Below are positions 1 to 6,870 of a DNA stretch of 37,271 nucleotides, piece after piece. The position numbers and the translations under genes were made by a program. Each line of letters starts with the position of its first letter. The stretch's first letter is position 1. The notes beneath the pieces were generated by a model. That model was not told the origin of the DNA and made no database searches. It saw only the letters and a list, made by a program, of their open reading frames with translations. Source of the stretch: Bradyrhizobium sp. S69 (GTDB lineage: Bacteria > Pseudomonadota > Alphaproteobacteria > Rhizobiales > Xanthobacteraceae); NCBI RefSeq assembly GCF_009766005.1, contig NZ_LMUK01000018.1, forward strand, positions 46,581 through 83,851, read 5' to 3'.

Positions 1-131
1 ACAAGAATGATCTGCACCAGCGTCCTGGTCGTAAAAACCTTGTTCAACAACGTCATTTGATGCCCCCTCTGCGTCGTATAAGGCATGAAGACGCGAGAAA
101 CAATGGCTCCGCATCTTCGTGCCCAGAAACG

Positions 132-164
132 AAAAAAAGCCCGATGGCCATATGGCCAACGGGC
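132..164 (-). terminator. Rho-independent terminator after the GNAT gene
   Basis: Read on the minus strand, a GCCCG/CGGGC stem encloses the palindrome TGGCCATATGGCCA and is followed by seven T. It lies about 75 bp downstream of the end of the minus-strand acetyltransferase remnant and is placed to end transcription of the small minus-strand genes at 238-1677. Confidence 0.75.
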
Positions 165-237
165 GAGATGAGGGATTTCGGACGGATACGATGCGTGCCG
201 GCGCGTTTAAACATTTCCATCAACGACGATGACGCCG

Positions 238-665
238 TCATTTGATGGACTTTCTCCAATACAATGTGTTCGGCCATGCCCATGGATTTCGCGGCTGATG
301 CAAACGGTAGCCGCGCGAATAAAATTGTTTGCCGAGGCGATGTTATCGGTGGCGTCAGAGACCAAGGAGTGTCCACCGTTGTTGCGAGGACGGCATTCCG
401 TCGCGCGCATCATGCGCAGCTGCAGACCATGGCCACAGTGCTTCCTCAGCACGCCGACGCGTGAAAAATAGCCGGCATTATGGGCGCGCGTGGACGGAAT
501 GACACCTGCGAAGCCAACCGGCGCCGCCTCGCGAAACGCGAGCCACCAATAACCTTGATCGAATTTCGGAATCGGGGCGCCATCAAAGAATGTAAGCCGG
601 TGAAGCTCTGTCAGAACATCCCCAACTTCGTCGTCCAACCCGTCAAGCTCCCGAATGCTGTACAT
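238..665 (-). pseudogene. GNAT-family N-acetyltransferase, frameshifted
   Basis: The frame from ATG 665 reads like a small GNAT acetyltransferase, with a substrate-side strand (GYWWLAFREAAPVGFAG) and an acetyl-CoA loop region (RVGVLRKHCGHGLQLRMM). The family transfers acetyl from acetyl-CoA to an amine; the substrate here is unknown. Near 311-313 the frame slips. The open frame runs on to 207 with meaningless sequence, while the next frame reads GYRLHQPRNPWAWPNTLYW and stops with TGA at 238-240, which is what a GNAT C-terminus should look like. One missing base in a C/G-rich run explains this. It is the last gene of a minus-strand group of small phage-like genes. The family assignment is fairly sure; whether the shift is biological or a sequencing error cannot be told from the window. 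Confidence 0.75.
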
Positions 666-727
666 CGACCAGCCTCCCTGAAGCTCCGCTTTACTGCGAT
701 GCCAACCGATGTAGCTGCCGCTTCTGA

Positions 728-1030
728 CTATTTGCTGAGCAAGGCCTTGATGCCGAGCCCCACTACTCCAACAAAGGCGGTAACGACAATCGTGATCACG
801 GCTTTGAATGTGTAGCTCTGCGCCTGTTCGACACTCTTACGCCACCGTCGCAGATGTTGGAGATCTGCGCGTAGCTCACGGCGATCGTCGTCTTCTACCC
901 CGAACGAAGTCAGAATGGCCACGACGGCTTTTAGGACCACGGCGTCGATATCCTCGTGGTGAAGTCTTTGCTGTTCGGCCATCGTTTCCGCGACCACCGC
1001 ACGAATATGATCGTCGCGCGTTGCGGTCAT
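728..1030 (-). CDS. Small protein with C-terminal membrane helix, phage-like
   Basis: A 100-aa protein starting at ATG 1030. The N-terminal two thirds are charged and predicted helical (MTATRDDHIRAVVAET onward, with an LRADLQHLRRW stretch). The last 25 residues form one hydrophobic helix (FKAVITIVVTAFVGVVGLGIKALL) before a final SK. This layout (cytoplasmic coiled coil plus C-terminal anchor) is common in phage membrane-associated proteins and in the HolA/XhlA-like haemolysin group, but I see no family signature. It lies 62 bp upstream of the acetyltransferase remnant and 20 bp downstream of the next membrane protein on the same strand, so the three probably shared a transcript. Function is unknown; a holin accessory role is only a guess from context. 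Confidence 0.6.
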   Translation of the reverse strand: MTATRDDHIRAVVAETMAEQQRLHHEDIDAVVLKAVVAILTSFGVEDDDRRELRADLQHLRRWRKSVEQAQSYTFKAVITIVVTAFVGVVGLGIKALLSK

Positions 1031-1049
1031 CGCTTGAGTGTTCCAGCCG

Positions 1050-1433
1050 TCAACGCTTGATGATCCGCACGACGTCTCCGAATGGGCGCGTACTAAAATA
1101 GAACGGCATAACGAGGCCGGCCCGGATGCTGACGTCGCCTTTCAAGGATGGCGTCGTGCCGAGACCCAAGATCGTGTCCCACACGACACATTTGGCAAAG
1201 AACGCTAAAACGACATAGAAGGCGAACTTTTCAGGCTCCCAGGGATGCCCGATCTCGGCCATCTTCAATTGAGTGGGCGATTGCGTCTCAAGTGTCTGCG
1301 CGGCGATCTCACTCCCGGCCAGATCGGCCGCTATCTTGCTATCGATGTGGCCCGCTTTCAATTTGGCTTGATATGCGTCGATTAGTCCCTTGATGACAGG
1401 TCCGCCGAGAAATGAGAGGATCGCCAGCCACAT
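1050..1433 (-). CDS. Putative small membrane protein (holin-like position)
   Basis: A 127-aa protein. I chose ATG 1433 (MWLAILSFLGGPVIKG) because AAAGGTC stands about 8 nt upstream; an open frame continues to 1472 without a better start. There is a short hydrophobic N-terminus, an amphipathic middle (LIDAYQAKLKAGHIDSKIA), a helix near residues 65-85 (FAFYVVLAFFAKCVVWDTIL), and a second hydrophobic patch near the C-terminus. It is one of a run of small membrane proteins on the minus strand beside phage remnants, the usual place for lysis genes. I do not recognise a named family. Confidence 0.55.
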   Translation of the reverse strand: MWLAILSFLGGPVIKGLIDAYQAKLKAGHIDSKIAADLAGSEIAAQTLETQSPTQLKMAEIGHPWEPEKFAFYVVLAFFAKCVVWDTILGLGTTPSLKGDVSIRAGLVMPFYFSTRPFGDVVRIIKR

Positions 1434-1677
1434 ATCCGTTGACCTTTCGAGCTGTCCGCAACCGCGCGACAATGGTGATGATCGAGACGCCGAGCAGGAT
1501 GCGCCCGACCATCTTGGTATCGCCGACCGCCGCCGATACCTGGTCTCTCAAGTTTGGATCGCCCAGCGCTTCGGCGAGCACATCGACCCCCTGCATCGCA
1601 ACGCCGACGACGGCGAAGCAATAACCCCACGCCATCGTCAAAGAGTGAAGGCAGGAGGCCTTGATTTCGGTCCACAT
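1339..1677 (-). CDS. Small two-helix membrane protein, phage-like
   Basis: A 112-aa frame from ATG 1677 (MWTEIKASCLHSLTMAWGY). Two hydrophobic helices are visible, near residues 12-32 (AWGYCFAVVGVAMQGVDVLA) and 58-72 (VGRILLGVSIITIVARL). The part after about residue 80 (ARKVNG onward) overlaps the next gene's coding sequence by 95 bp and is arginine-rich and low in information. The true C-terminus may therefore have been shorter and this frame may already be damaged. It is the first of the minus-strand small-gene run, back-to-back with the broken plus-strand gene starting near 1696. Function is unknown; the size and neighbours suggest a phage lysis-cassette membrane protein. Confidence 0.45.
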   Translation of the reverse strand: MWTEIKASCLHSLTMAWGYCFAVVGVAMQGVDVLAEALGDPNLRDQVSAAVGDTKMVGRILLGVSIITIVARLRTARKVNGYVAGDPLISRRTCHQGTNRRISSQIESGPHR

Positions 1678-1695
1678 GTTACTGCGCCGCTTTGA

Positions 1696-2343
1696 GCGCA
1701 ACCGCGGCAGCTCCAACCGCAAAGCCAGTCGCAACCCGAGCCGTCGGCTCAGCCAAGGCCAACTGTACCTGTTGAATCTGCGGCCGAAGGTTGGTCAGCT
1801 TCGCCATTCATAGATTTCTTCAATAAGTTGGCGGCACCTGAGGGCGCTCAATCGGAAGGGGTGGCCGATTTTGTGCGGAATAACCCCGCCGCTGCAAAGA
1901 TTGAAGGAGCGATTGGACTCGGTTAGCTGCTGTTTCCGCCACTGGCAATCGCGGGCGCTGAGGGACTCGGTCCATTTAGAGCAGGTCTGGGCGAATCTGC
2001 GGCTGCTGATGGGCTCGCCGGCCCAACAATCTCAGGGGTAGGTACGCCAGCGCGCAGCCCTGCCACACAAGCTATCAGCGAAGCGGTAGCCACCTTACCC
2101 AAGGAAATAACGCCAGACGATTTTCGGCGACTTGCCGGTTTCGCTCAAGGGCTAACAACATCAAGAGAGGCTTCCACCGAAGCGACTGCTGAAGTAATAT
2201 CCAATCTCACGTCCGCCGGGATTACCTCGCGAACTGTTGCTGCCTTCCAGAATTTTTATGAGAATGCAGCGAGCCAGGATCCAACCAACCTTTCGGCAGC
2301 TCACCGCGCCTTGCTGGCAAACATCTTGAGGAGCTTCCAATGA
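1696..2343 (+). pseudogene. Broken large-protein C-terminus with an in-frame TAG
   Basis: The plus frame ending at TGA 2341-2343 reads as coherent protein over more than 200 codons, interrupted by one TAG at 1924-1926. The first part is a Pro/Gln-rich linker (QPRQLQPQSQSQPEPS, then PRPTVPVESAAEG). It is followed by a helical segment (SPFIDFFNKLAAPEG, VADFVRNNPAAAKIEG), then an Ala/Gly-rich region and a helical C-terminus ending AAHRALLANILRSFQ. No start codon or N-terminal part is left, so this is a fragment. It overlaps the next gene by ATGA, which implies translational coupling. The linker plus short C-terminal domain followed by small overlapping genes resembles the 3' end of a polymorphic toxin gene. 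That is inference; a phage virion protein is equally possible. Confidence 0.55.
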
Positions 2344-2603
2344 CGGATACGACCGCAAAGTATCTCATAATTAACCGCAACCCCGAGCCGTTGACGGTGA
2401 TCGTGGAGCCTTGGGCTGAGGAGGTTATCCTCTCATCGGATTCTTCACTGTTGCTGACGGTCCTCTGCGACAGGGAGGGTTTACTGGAAGTGGTGACGGA
2501 CCTCAACTATCTCACTGTGGGGCTTTGGACTGGGTGTCGGGTTACGCTTGCTGTGAATGGCGAGAACATGACTTTGCCGTCGCTTCTAATCCCATCTCCC
2601 TGA
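2340..2603 (+). CDS. Uncharacterised 87-aa protein coupled to the broken gene upstream
   Basis: The start ATG 2340 overlaps the upstream stop (ATGA) and the stop TGA at 2601-2603 overlaps a further ATG at 2603, so the frame sits in a tightly overlapping chain. The protein is acidic and looks beta-rich (YLIINRNPEPLTVIVEPW, VILSSDSSLLLTVLCDREG, LWTGCRVTLAVNGEN), with no signal peptide or membrane helix. Small acidic beta-rich proteins directly coupled to a toxin-like C-terminus are typical of immunity proteins, but I recognise no family and the upstream gene is itself unidentified. The frame is intact and ends 50 bp before the insertion sequence. Confidence 0.5.
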   Translation: MTDTTAKYLIINRNPEPLTVIVEPWAEEVILSSDSSLLLTVLCDREGLLEVVTDLNYLTVGLWTGCRVTLAVNGENMTLPSLLIPSP

Positions 2604-3544
2604 TGAGGCTGGCCGCCGAGATGGCATATTCTCGCCTTGCTGATGCTAAAAGTGAGCTGCACCCGGTTCTGTTGACACCCGTTTAAGCTAACCTGCCGCT
2701 CGAACTCCATAGGGCTCAAATATCCGATCGTCGAGTGCCGGCGTTTCGGATTGTAGAAGCGCTCAATATAATCGAAGACGTCGGCCTTGGCATCGTCCCT
2801 GGTTCGATACATTTTGCGCGCAGTCCGCTCGGTCTTTAATGACGAGAAGAAGCTCTCCACCGCCGCGTTGTCCCAGACGTTGCCTGACCGGCTCATCGAG
2901 CAGACCACGCCGTGATCGGCCATCAACCGCTGGAACTGCTCGCTGGTGTATTGGCTGCCACGGTCGGAGTGATGCAGCAGCGCATCCGGTTTGCCGCGTC
3001 GCCAGATCGCCATCACCAGGGCATCGGTGACGAGCTGTGCCGTCATTGCTGTACTCATCGACCAGCCGACCACCCGCCGCGAGAACAGATCAACGACTGC
3101 GGCCACATAGAGCCAGCCTTCCGCCGTCCAAACATAAGTGAAGTCAGCAATCCATTTGTGGTTGGGAGCGGGCGCTTCGAAGCTGCGATCGAGCACGTTG
3201 GGAGCGACGGCGGCGACCTGCCGCTCCCCCAGATCGGGCGGCAGTCGACGCTGTCGCGGGCGCGCTTTAAGGGCCTGCAGCCGCATCAATCGTTCGATCC
3301 GGTGCAGCCCGCACGATACCCCTTCGGCGAGCAGGTCGTGCCACACCCGCCTGGCGCCGTAGGTCCGGTCGCTCGCCAAGAAACTGGCACGAACCTTCGC
3401 GCCAAGCTCTTCTTCGCTCTGGCTGCGCCGACTGCGCGGTCGTGTCAGCCAGGCATAAAACCCACCCCGCGAGACACCGAGCGCCTCGCACAACCAGTCC
3501 GCCGGCCATATCCCCCGGTGCTTCGCCACAAAACCGAACTTCAC
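2507..3544 (-). CDS. IS3-family transposase OrfB (DDE integrase domain)
   Basis: This is the catalytic subunit, or the C-terminal part of the OrfAB fusion. GTG 3544 overlaps the orfA stop (GTGA) and opens VKFGFVAKHRGIWPADWL. The HTH_21-like region follows (GVSRGGFYAWL, SDRTYGARRVWHDL), then an rve core. The core has the first Asp in WIADFTYVWT, the second in HHSDRGSQYTS and the Glu in NAAVESFFSSLKTE. It closes with the usual RRHSTIGYLSPMEFE. The frame has no stop inside the element: it passes through the IS end at 2653 and adds about 48 residues of flanking DNA before stopping at 2507. In place, the protein therefore has a foreign tail. Product and family are certain; activity is not shown. 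Confidence 0.9.
   Translation of the reverse strand: MKFGFVAKHRGIWPADWLCEALGVSRGGFYAWLTRPRSRRSQSEEELGAKVRASFLASDRTYGARRVWHDLLAEGVSCGLHRIERLMRLQALKARPRQRRLPPDLGERQVAAVAPNVLDRSFEAPAPNHKWIADFTYVWTAEGWLYVAAVVDLFSRRVVGWSMSTAMTAQLVTDALVMAIWRRGKPDALLHHSDRGSQYTSEQFQRLMADHGVVCSMSRSGNVWDNAAVESFFSSLKTERTARKMYRTRDDAKADVFDYIERFYNPKRRHSTIGYLSPMEFERQVSLNGCQQNRVQLTFSISKARICHLGGQPHQGDGIRSDGKVMFSPFTASVTRHPVQSPTVR
2653..2679 (+). repeat. IS left terminal inverted repeat
   Basis: This 27-bp end starts TGAGCTGCACCCGGTTCTG and matches the complement of 3865-3891 at 24 of 27 positions. The AAG just outside (2650-2652) is repeated just outside the other end. Confidence 0.9.
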
Positions 3545-3831
3545 GTCGATTCCTTCGCGAAGTAGGCCGCGGCTTTTTTTAGGATATCTCGTTCGGCCTT
3601 GAGCTTGGCAACCTCGCGCTTGAGCTGCGCGATCTCCAACTGCTCTGGCTTCATCTGGCCGTGACCTGGAAACGCGTGCTGCGGGTCGTCCGCAAGCTGC
3701 TTCACCCAATTGCGCAACTGTGTCGGATGAACTCCAAGGTCTTTTGACGCCTGCGCATACGACACGCCGCGCTGCTTGATCAGCCGGACCGCCTCAAGCT
3801 TGAACTCCCGCGTGAACTGCCTTCTCTCCAT
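3541..3831 (-). CDS. IS3-family transposase OrfA (HTH)
   Basis: A 96-aa DNA-binding subunit that recognises the element ends. The N-terminal helix-turn-helix spans about residues 8-45 (FKLEAVRLIKQRGVSYAQAS, then DLGVHPTQLRNWVKQ). A C-terminal leucine zipper follows at about residues 62-88 (LEIAQLKREVAKLKAERDIL), used for multimerisation and for contact with OrfB. Length and layout are normal for the family. Its stop (3541-3543) overlaps the orfB start. About 30 nt before the stop an A7G run lets ribosomes slip into the orfB frame. Confidence 0.92.
   Translation of the reverse strand: MERRQFTREFKLEAVRLIKQRGVSYAQASKDLGVHPTQLRNWVKQLADDPQHAFPGHGQMKPEQLEIAQLKREVAKLKAERDILKKAAAYFAKEST
3573..3580 (-). 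promoter_or_regulatory. Programmed -1 frameshift site (A7G) of the IS
   Basis: Read on the minus strand the sequence is AAAAAAAG at codons Lys-Lys of ILKKAAAYF in orfA. OrfB lies in the -1 frame relative to orfA (start offset 287 nt). An A-run of this kind is the known slippery signal for making OrfAB in IS3-family elements. No stimulatory stem-loop was verified. Confidence 0.7.
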
Positions 3832-3864
3832 GACGCACCTCCTGTTCCATAAAACACCTAACTC

Positions 3865-3891
3865 GGTGTCTTCGGAACCGGGTGCAGCTCA
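3865..3891 (-). repeat. IS right terminal inverted repeat
   Basis: This is the complement of the left end: read on the minus strand it starts TGAGCTGCACCCGGTTCCG. The flanking AAG at 3892-3894 is the second copy of the target duplication. The orfA start lies 34 bp inside this end, so the transposase promoter must lie in or next to it. Confidence 0.9.
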
Positions 3892-3944
3892 AAGCCCGAA
3901 GCCACGAGGTTAGGGTTTATCAGCAGCGGCAAGGTGCCGAGCGA

Positions 3945-4217
3945 ATGATTTACATCAAGGTGAAATGGAGCCACTCGTTTCCTGATGAACCCATACTTCT
4001 TTACAGTGAGTTGGATCGCGAACGTTGTGAGATTCGCAAGGTCGAAGCCTTTCCGGGCGGCAGGATGGGGTATGCGGGCCTGGAGTAGCTATGGGGGGCG
4101 GAACTAGGCTTAGTGCCGGTGCCGTCGCTTGGGCAGATCGCCGAGGAGTCCGAATTCGAGCCGGCTACGATACCAAAAGCGGAGTTCGACGAGATCTGGT
4201 CAAAGGCGACGGCGTAA
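3945..4217 (+). pseudogene. DUF6881-like gene with an in-frame TAG
   Basis: ATG 3945, preceded by AAGGTG, opens MIYIKVKWSHSFPDEPILLY, then the conserved ELDRERCEIRKVEAF and GRMGYA. TAG at 4086-4088 interrupts it. The same frame then continues ELGLVPVPSLGQIAEE, FEPATIPKAEFDEIWSKA and ends with TAA 4215-4217, which matches the usual C-terminal half of this family. Total length without the TAG would be 90 aa, normal for the family. DUF6881 proteins are small, cytosolic and of unknown function. They are often encoded alone or next to toxin-like genes, and I place this one here as a possible immunity-type partner by context only. Confidence 0.7.
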
Positions 4218-4277
4218 ATCGATTTCGCGCGACCGCACAACACGATCCGCAAGCCTCGCCTGATTGCGAATGTGTAG

Positions 4278-4448
4278 AAGGAGATGTGTCCGGCGGCAAG
4301 ACCAATCTGGTCGGCGACCCTTCAGCTCTATAATACCGCGGCCGAACTGACGCGGATCATGGGACAGAAGAACTCCGGCAAGTTCTTCAACGATCCAGCC
4401 ACGATCAATCCGCAGACCGGACAACTACTGCATCCGCCGCCCGTGCGC
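4278..4448 (+). pseudogene. Phage portal-like C-terminal fragment
   Basis: After a TAG at 4275-4277 the frame reads PIWSATLQLYNTAAELTRIM, then GQKNSGKFFNDPATINPQTG and LLHPPPVR. A helical segment followed by an FFNDPA-type motif and a proline-rich tail is how I remember the C-terminus of P22-like portal proteins in rhizobial phages. No start codon or N-terminal body is present. The sequence beyond about 4450 loses sense although the frame stays open to 4598. It lies next to a terminase remnant, the usual neighbour of a portal gene, but on the opposite strand, so the prophage has been rearranged. The identification is from memory and moderate at best. Confidence 0.4.
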
Positions 4449-4629
4449 GCAGCTGCTGGCCGTGCAGGCTACCCCCCAATCACCGCCTTGCCGTTCCTCA
4501 CTCGCAACGCGACACGGACTGCGGCCTATAGGGCTTTACTCCTGCTTCCGAGTGCGCGCGGGAGTTTTCCCGGCCAGGTTAATCTCGACTTTTGCTAGTC
4601 GCGAAATTCGTAATCACCGAACTCGCTTT

Positions 4630-5350
4630 TCACACCCACCCCTGCTCTCGATACCGCATCGGCCGGTTGAACGCCCCCACCCTCCCCGGCGCCTCATAGC
4701 AAACCGCCATCAGCCCCAGCACATCGGCCGCATGGCTCAACCAATCATGCTCCGGTCCGAGACCGACGTCGCGCACGTCGTCCTTGCGCTCGTGATAAAG
4801 GCCGATCGCGTCGCGGCCGGGCTAGGTGCTGGCCTCGTTGAACCAGAGTTGCGGGCCCAATCGGCGCAATGCCTCGATGCGCATCATGGCGGCGCCCTTG
4901 CCCTGGTTCTTCACCGGGGGCTCGACATTAAAACACGCGTCGCTCAGATGCTCGTCATAGCGCTTGCCGGTGACGTTGTTGGCGTTGATACCGTCATGCG
5001 GCAGATACAGGATGGCTTGCGCGTAGCTGTGCTGCGCAGCCGGTTGACGTGAAACGCCAGCACCTGGCGGACCGCCGCGTAATGATCCAAGATACGCATT
5101 TCATTGCCGATCCACTGCACAATCCAGATCGTAAAAGCATCGGCCCGCGCGCCGGAGCCGCCGATGTCGATCAAGGCGCGCAGCCGCAGCAGCGGATCGG
5201 CGGAGACTTCTCCAATTCGGCCCTGCGCCCGCGCTTCGGGCATCATTTCCGCGAAATACGCACCCTCGAACGCGCGCGCGTAGACGCCTTCCCATACGTG
5301 CTCATACCGCTCCGGGTATTTCGCGAGATCGAGCTTTCGTTCCCGCGATT
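4630..5350 (-). pseudogene. Phage terminase large subunit, C-terminal part, broken
   Basis: From about 5340 downward the frame reads AKYPERYEHVWEGVYARAFE, then LRALIDIGGSGARADAFTIW and MRILDHYAAVRQVLAFHV. This is the nuclease half of a large terminase, which cuts concatemeric phage DNA during packaging; the Asp of LIDIGG is a candidate metal ligand. Near 5040 the frame slips. The next frame continues AILYLPHDGINANNVTGKRY, then FNVEPPVKNQGKGAAMMRIE and WFNEAST. A TAG (4822-4824) follows, then PGRDAIGLYHERKDDV and GPEHDWLSHAADVLGLMAV, ending with TGA 4630-4632. The ATPase half is missing; the 5' side ends at a terminator hairpin (5352-5385). The gene is dead: truncated, frameshifted and with a nonsense codon. 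Confidence 0.8.
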
Positions 5351-5351
5351 G

Positions 5352-5385
5352 AAAAAGCCCGCGGGCCGTTTCCGGGCCGCGGGCT
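5352..5385 (-). terminator. Terminator-like hairpin at the edge of the terminase remnant
   Basis: On the minus strand AGCCCGCGG and CCGCGGGCT form a perfect 9-bp stem, followed by five T (5352-5356). It falls where recognisable terminase sequence begins, so the frame that continues upstream of it to 5498 is not part of the terminase. It may mark the junction of the remnant with host DNA. Confidence 0.6.
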
Positions 5386-5623
5386 AGTTCTTCCGGCGAT
5401 GGATATAAGGACGTGATTTGCCCGACGTTGCAAGCTTTTTTTGAACGGGTTCGTGGAAATCGTGCGAGGCTGCGATCGAAGCGGTGCTTGGATGCCATCC
5501 CGGTCTGAGCAAGCTCCCCGTTCGCCGCCGGCGCCGCCCTTTCCGCGACGCCGGTCTCGTGCTACTAAGTAGCTGATTTATCCAGGGCATTTTTGCTGTA
5601 CTAATTTTGAGTAAGGTTATCTT

Positions 5624-6043
5624 ATGACGTGGTCGAAGATGCGCGACGATTTGATCGCGCAAACAAAAGCATTCGTTCAATCCGTAAACGGCGGAAAACA
5701 GCAGCTCACGCCGCAGCCGGCATCGGTCGGGGCTGCCCCAATCGAAGAGCCTTTCGCAGAGCTTGTCTCAGACTTCGTCGCGAATACCGCACCGAGCGAG
5801 ACATCCGTCGCGGCCGAACCGATCGAGCGAGCCGAACAAACCGACGACCTGCCATCGCCGCCCGCGCTAAGCCCACGGCCGCCTGCGCTCAGCGAAGTGC
5901 GAAGGGAAATCCAGACCCGGGTCGCGGCTTTTCAGGCCCACCAGCATCGCTTCCACCGCGAGCGCGAAGCCTATTTCAATTCGGTTTTGACAAAGGTCCG
6001 CTCGGACATCGAAAAAGGTCCCGACGCTCCGACGTTGTCTTGA
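5624..6043 (+). CDS. Uncharacterised 139-aa acidic linker-rich protein
   Basis: ATG 5624 follows a short AAGG at -12. The N-terminus is amphipathic (MTWSKMRDDLIAQTKAFVQS). The middle (about residues 28-92) is rich in Pro, Ala and Glu and probably disordered. The C-terminal 45 residues form a charged helix (EVRREIQTRVAAFQAHQHRF) ending VLTKVRSDIEKG. There is no signal peptide or membrane helix. I remember similar short proteins in Bradyrhizobium genomes but no function. It stands alone, 180 bp before the next small gene. Confidence 0.6.
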   Translation: MTWSKMRDDLIAQTKAFVQSVNGGKQQLTPQPASVGAAPIEEPFAELVSDFVANTAPSETSVAAEPIERAEQTDDLPSPPALSPRPPALSEVRREIQTRVAAFQAHQHRFHREREAYFNSVLTKVRSDIEKGPDAPTLS

Positions 6044-6227
6044 TTCCCAAGGTTGCCCGATACCAAAGGCACCCAGTAGCGATGCTATCCTGGCGATCGC
6101 ATCAGCGATGGATCGGCGTCGAATGCCACCAATTTATCTTAAATTAGAAGCCTTCTTTTCAGCGAATTCGAATTTAGGCCCGGTATCATCCCGTTCGGCC
6201 GAACCTGATCGAGCTGGAGAATGTCCG

Positions 6228-6413
6228 ATGTATTTCGTGGCCGCGATGCTCGCCGTGCTTGCAGGGCTGTTCTACGCCGCCGGCAATCATGAAATCGGCG
6301 GCTGGGGCGTCGAGGTGTGCCGATATGGCAGCACGTTTTGCGATAGTCCGGTCTATGTTCTGGTCGGAGCCATCCTCGCCGCGCTGTGGGGCGGCTTCGT
6401 TAGCGTTCGCTGA
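6228..6413 (+). CDS. Small two-helix membrane protein
   Basis: A 61-aa protein. I chose ATG 6228 because GGAGA lies 8-12 nt upstream; the open frame extends to 6108 but that part is not protein-like. Helix 1 is YFVAAMLAVLAGLFYAAGNH, a short loop contains two cysteines (VEVCRYGSTFCDSP), and helix 2 is VYVLVGAILAALWGGFVS. The loop cysteines could form a disulfide if the loop is periplasmic. Function is unknown. Confidence 0.65.
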   Translation: MYFVAAMLAVLAGLFYAAGNHEIGGWGVEVCRYGSTFCDSPVYVLVGAILAALWGGFVSVR

Positions 6414-6453
6414 ACAAGCCGCCTGCCCGCTACCAAGCCCACCCCGAGTTTGT

Positions 6454-6723
6454 TTATTGCGAAACGGGATTCGCCGGTTGCGCCGGCTTTGGGCCAGGAA
6501 CATCGGGTTCAATCGCAGCTTTCGGCGTAGTCGGCGTCACCGTTGCGCCGACCGCTTTAGCCGCAGCCTTGGTCGAGGGGTAGTGAACTTCCGCGGTTCG
6601 CAAATGAGGCTTGTTCCACGGGCCATGATCGACCAGCAACATGCCCAGTACGCCGAGCGCGGCGACCGCGATCGCGGCGACGAGCGGGCTGCGAAGCGTC
6701 CACATCGAGTGATGTTGGCTCAT
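6454..6723 (-). CDS. Single-pass membrane protein with Pro/Ala-rich tail
   Basis: An 89-aa protein starting at ATG 6723. A short N-terminus (MSQHHSMWTLRSP) leads into one helix at about residues 13-31 (LVAAIAVAALGVLGMLLVD). The tail is low-complexity and Pro/Ala/Lys-rich (STKAAAKAVGATVTPTTPKA, ending QPANPVSQ), probably periplasmic and disordered. It is convergent with the small plus-strand gene ending at 6413 and divergent from the PRC-barrel gene at 6871. No family recognised. Confidence 0.65.
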   Translation of the reverse strand: MSQHHSMWTLRSPLVAAIAVAALGVLGMLLVDHGPWNKPHLRTAEVHYPSTKAAAKAVGATVTPTTPKAAIEPDVPGPKPAQPANPVSQ

Positions 6724-6815
6724 GGAATGGCCTTACCTTGCTGTTTCGCCTGCTGAATTAAGTCGCATCCGAGCCGAAGGTTCCCCGAACTCCCCGATCC
6801 CAAGCCGGTTTTGCC

Positions 6816-6841
6816 GGAACAATTGGGCGCGCGAGTTTGTT
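6816..6841 (+). promoter_or_regulatory. Possible EcfG-type general-stress promoter
   Basis: GGAAC at 6816-6820, a 17-bp spacer, then TGTT at 6838-6841, 30 bp before the PRC-barrel start. The alphaproteobacterial EcfG consensus is GGAAC-N16/17-CGTT, so one base of the -10 element differs. Small PRC-barrel proteins are often part of the general stress response. Inference from sequence only. Confidence 0.4.
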
Positions 6842-6870
6842 GTTTGCACTCAATTCAAGGAGGTAAGGTC

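Larger units (their letters stand above)
2653..3891 (-). mobile_element. IS3-family insertion sequence, 1239 bp, intact ends
   Basis: The termini begin TGAGCTGCACCCGGTTC on both sides (2653 rightward, and the complement ending at 3891). They form 27-bp inverted repeats with three mismatches. The element is flanked by AAG at 2650-2652 and 3892-3894, a 3-bp target duplication as expected for IS3-family insertion. It carries overlapping orfA and orfB on the minus strand with an A7G slippery run between them. OrfB keeps all three DDE catalytic residues. Intact ends and a perfect duplication indicate a fairly recent insertion, here into the overlapping gene chain between the 87-aa protein and the DUF6881 gene. 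Confidence 0.93.
2603..3948 (+). pseudogene. Small frame split by the IS element (tentative)
   Basis: ATG 2603 overlaps the previous stop (TGATG) and opens a frame (MRLAAEMAYSRLADAK) that runs into the left end of the insertion sequence at 2653. On the far side a frame reading EATRLGFISSGKVPSE ends with TGA 3946-3948, overlapping the ATG of the DUF6881 gene. The two halves could be one small coupled gene cut by the IS. However, removing the element and one copy of the 3-bp target duplication leaves them out of frame by one step, so a further frameshift must be assumed, or the match is chance. Confidence 0.25.
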
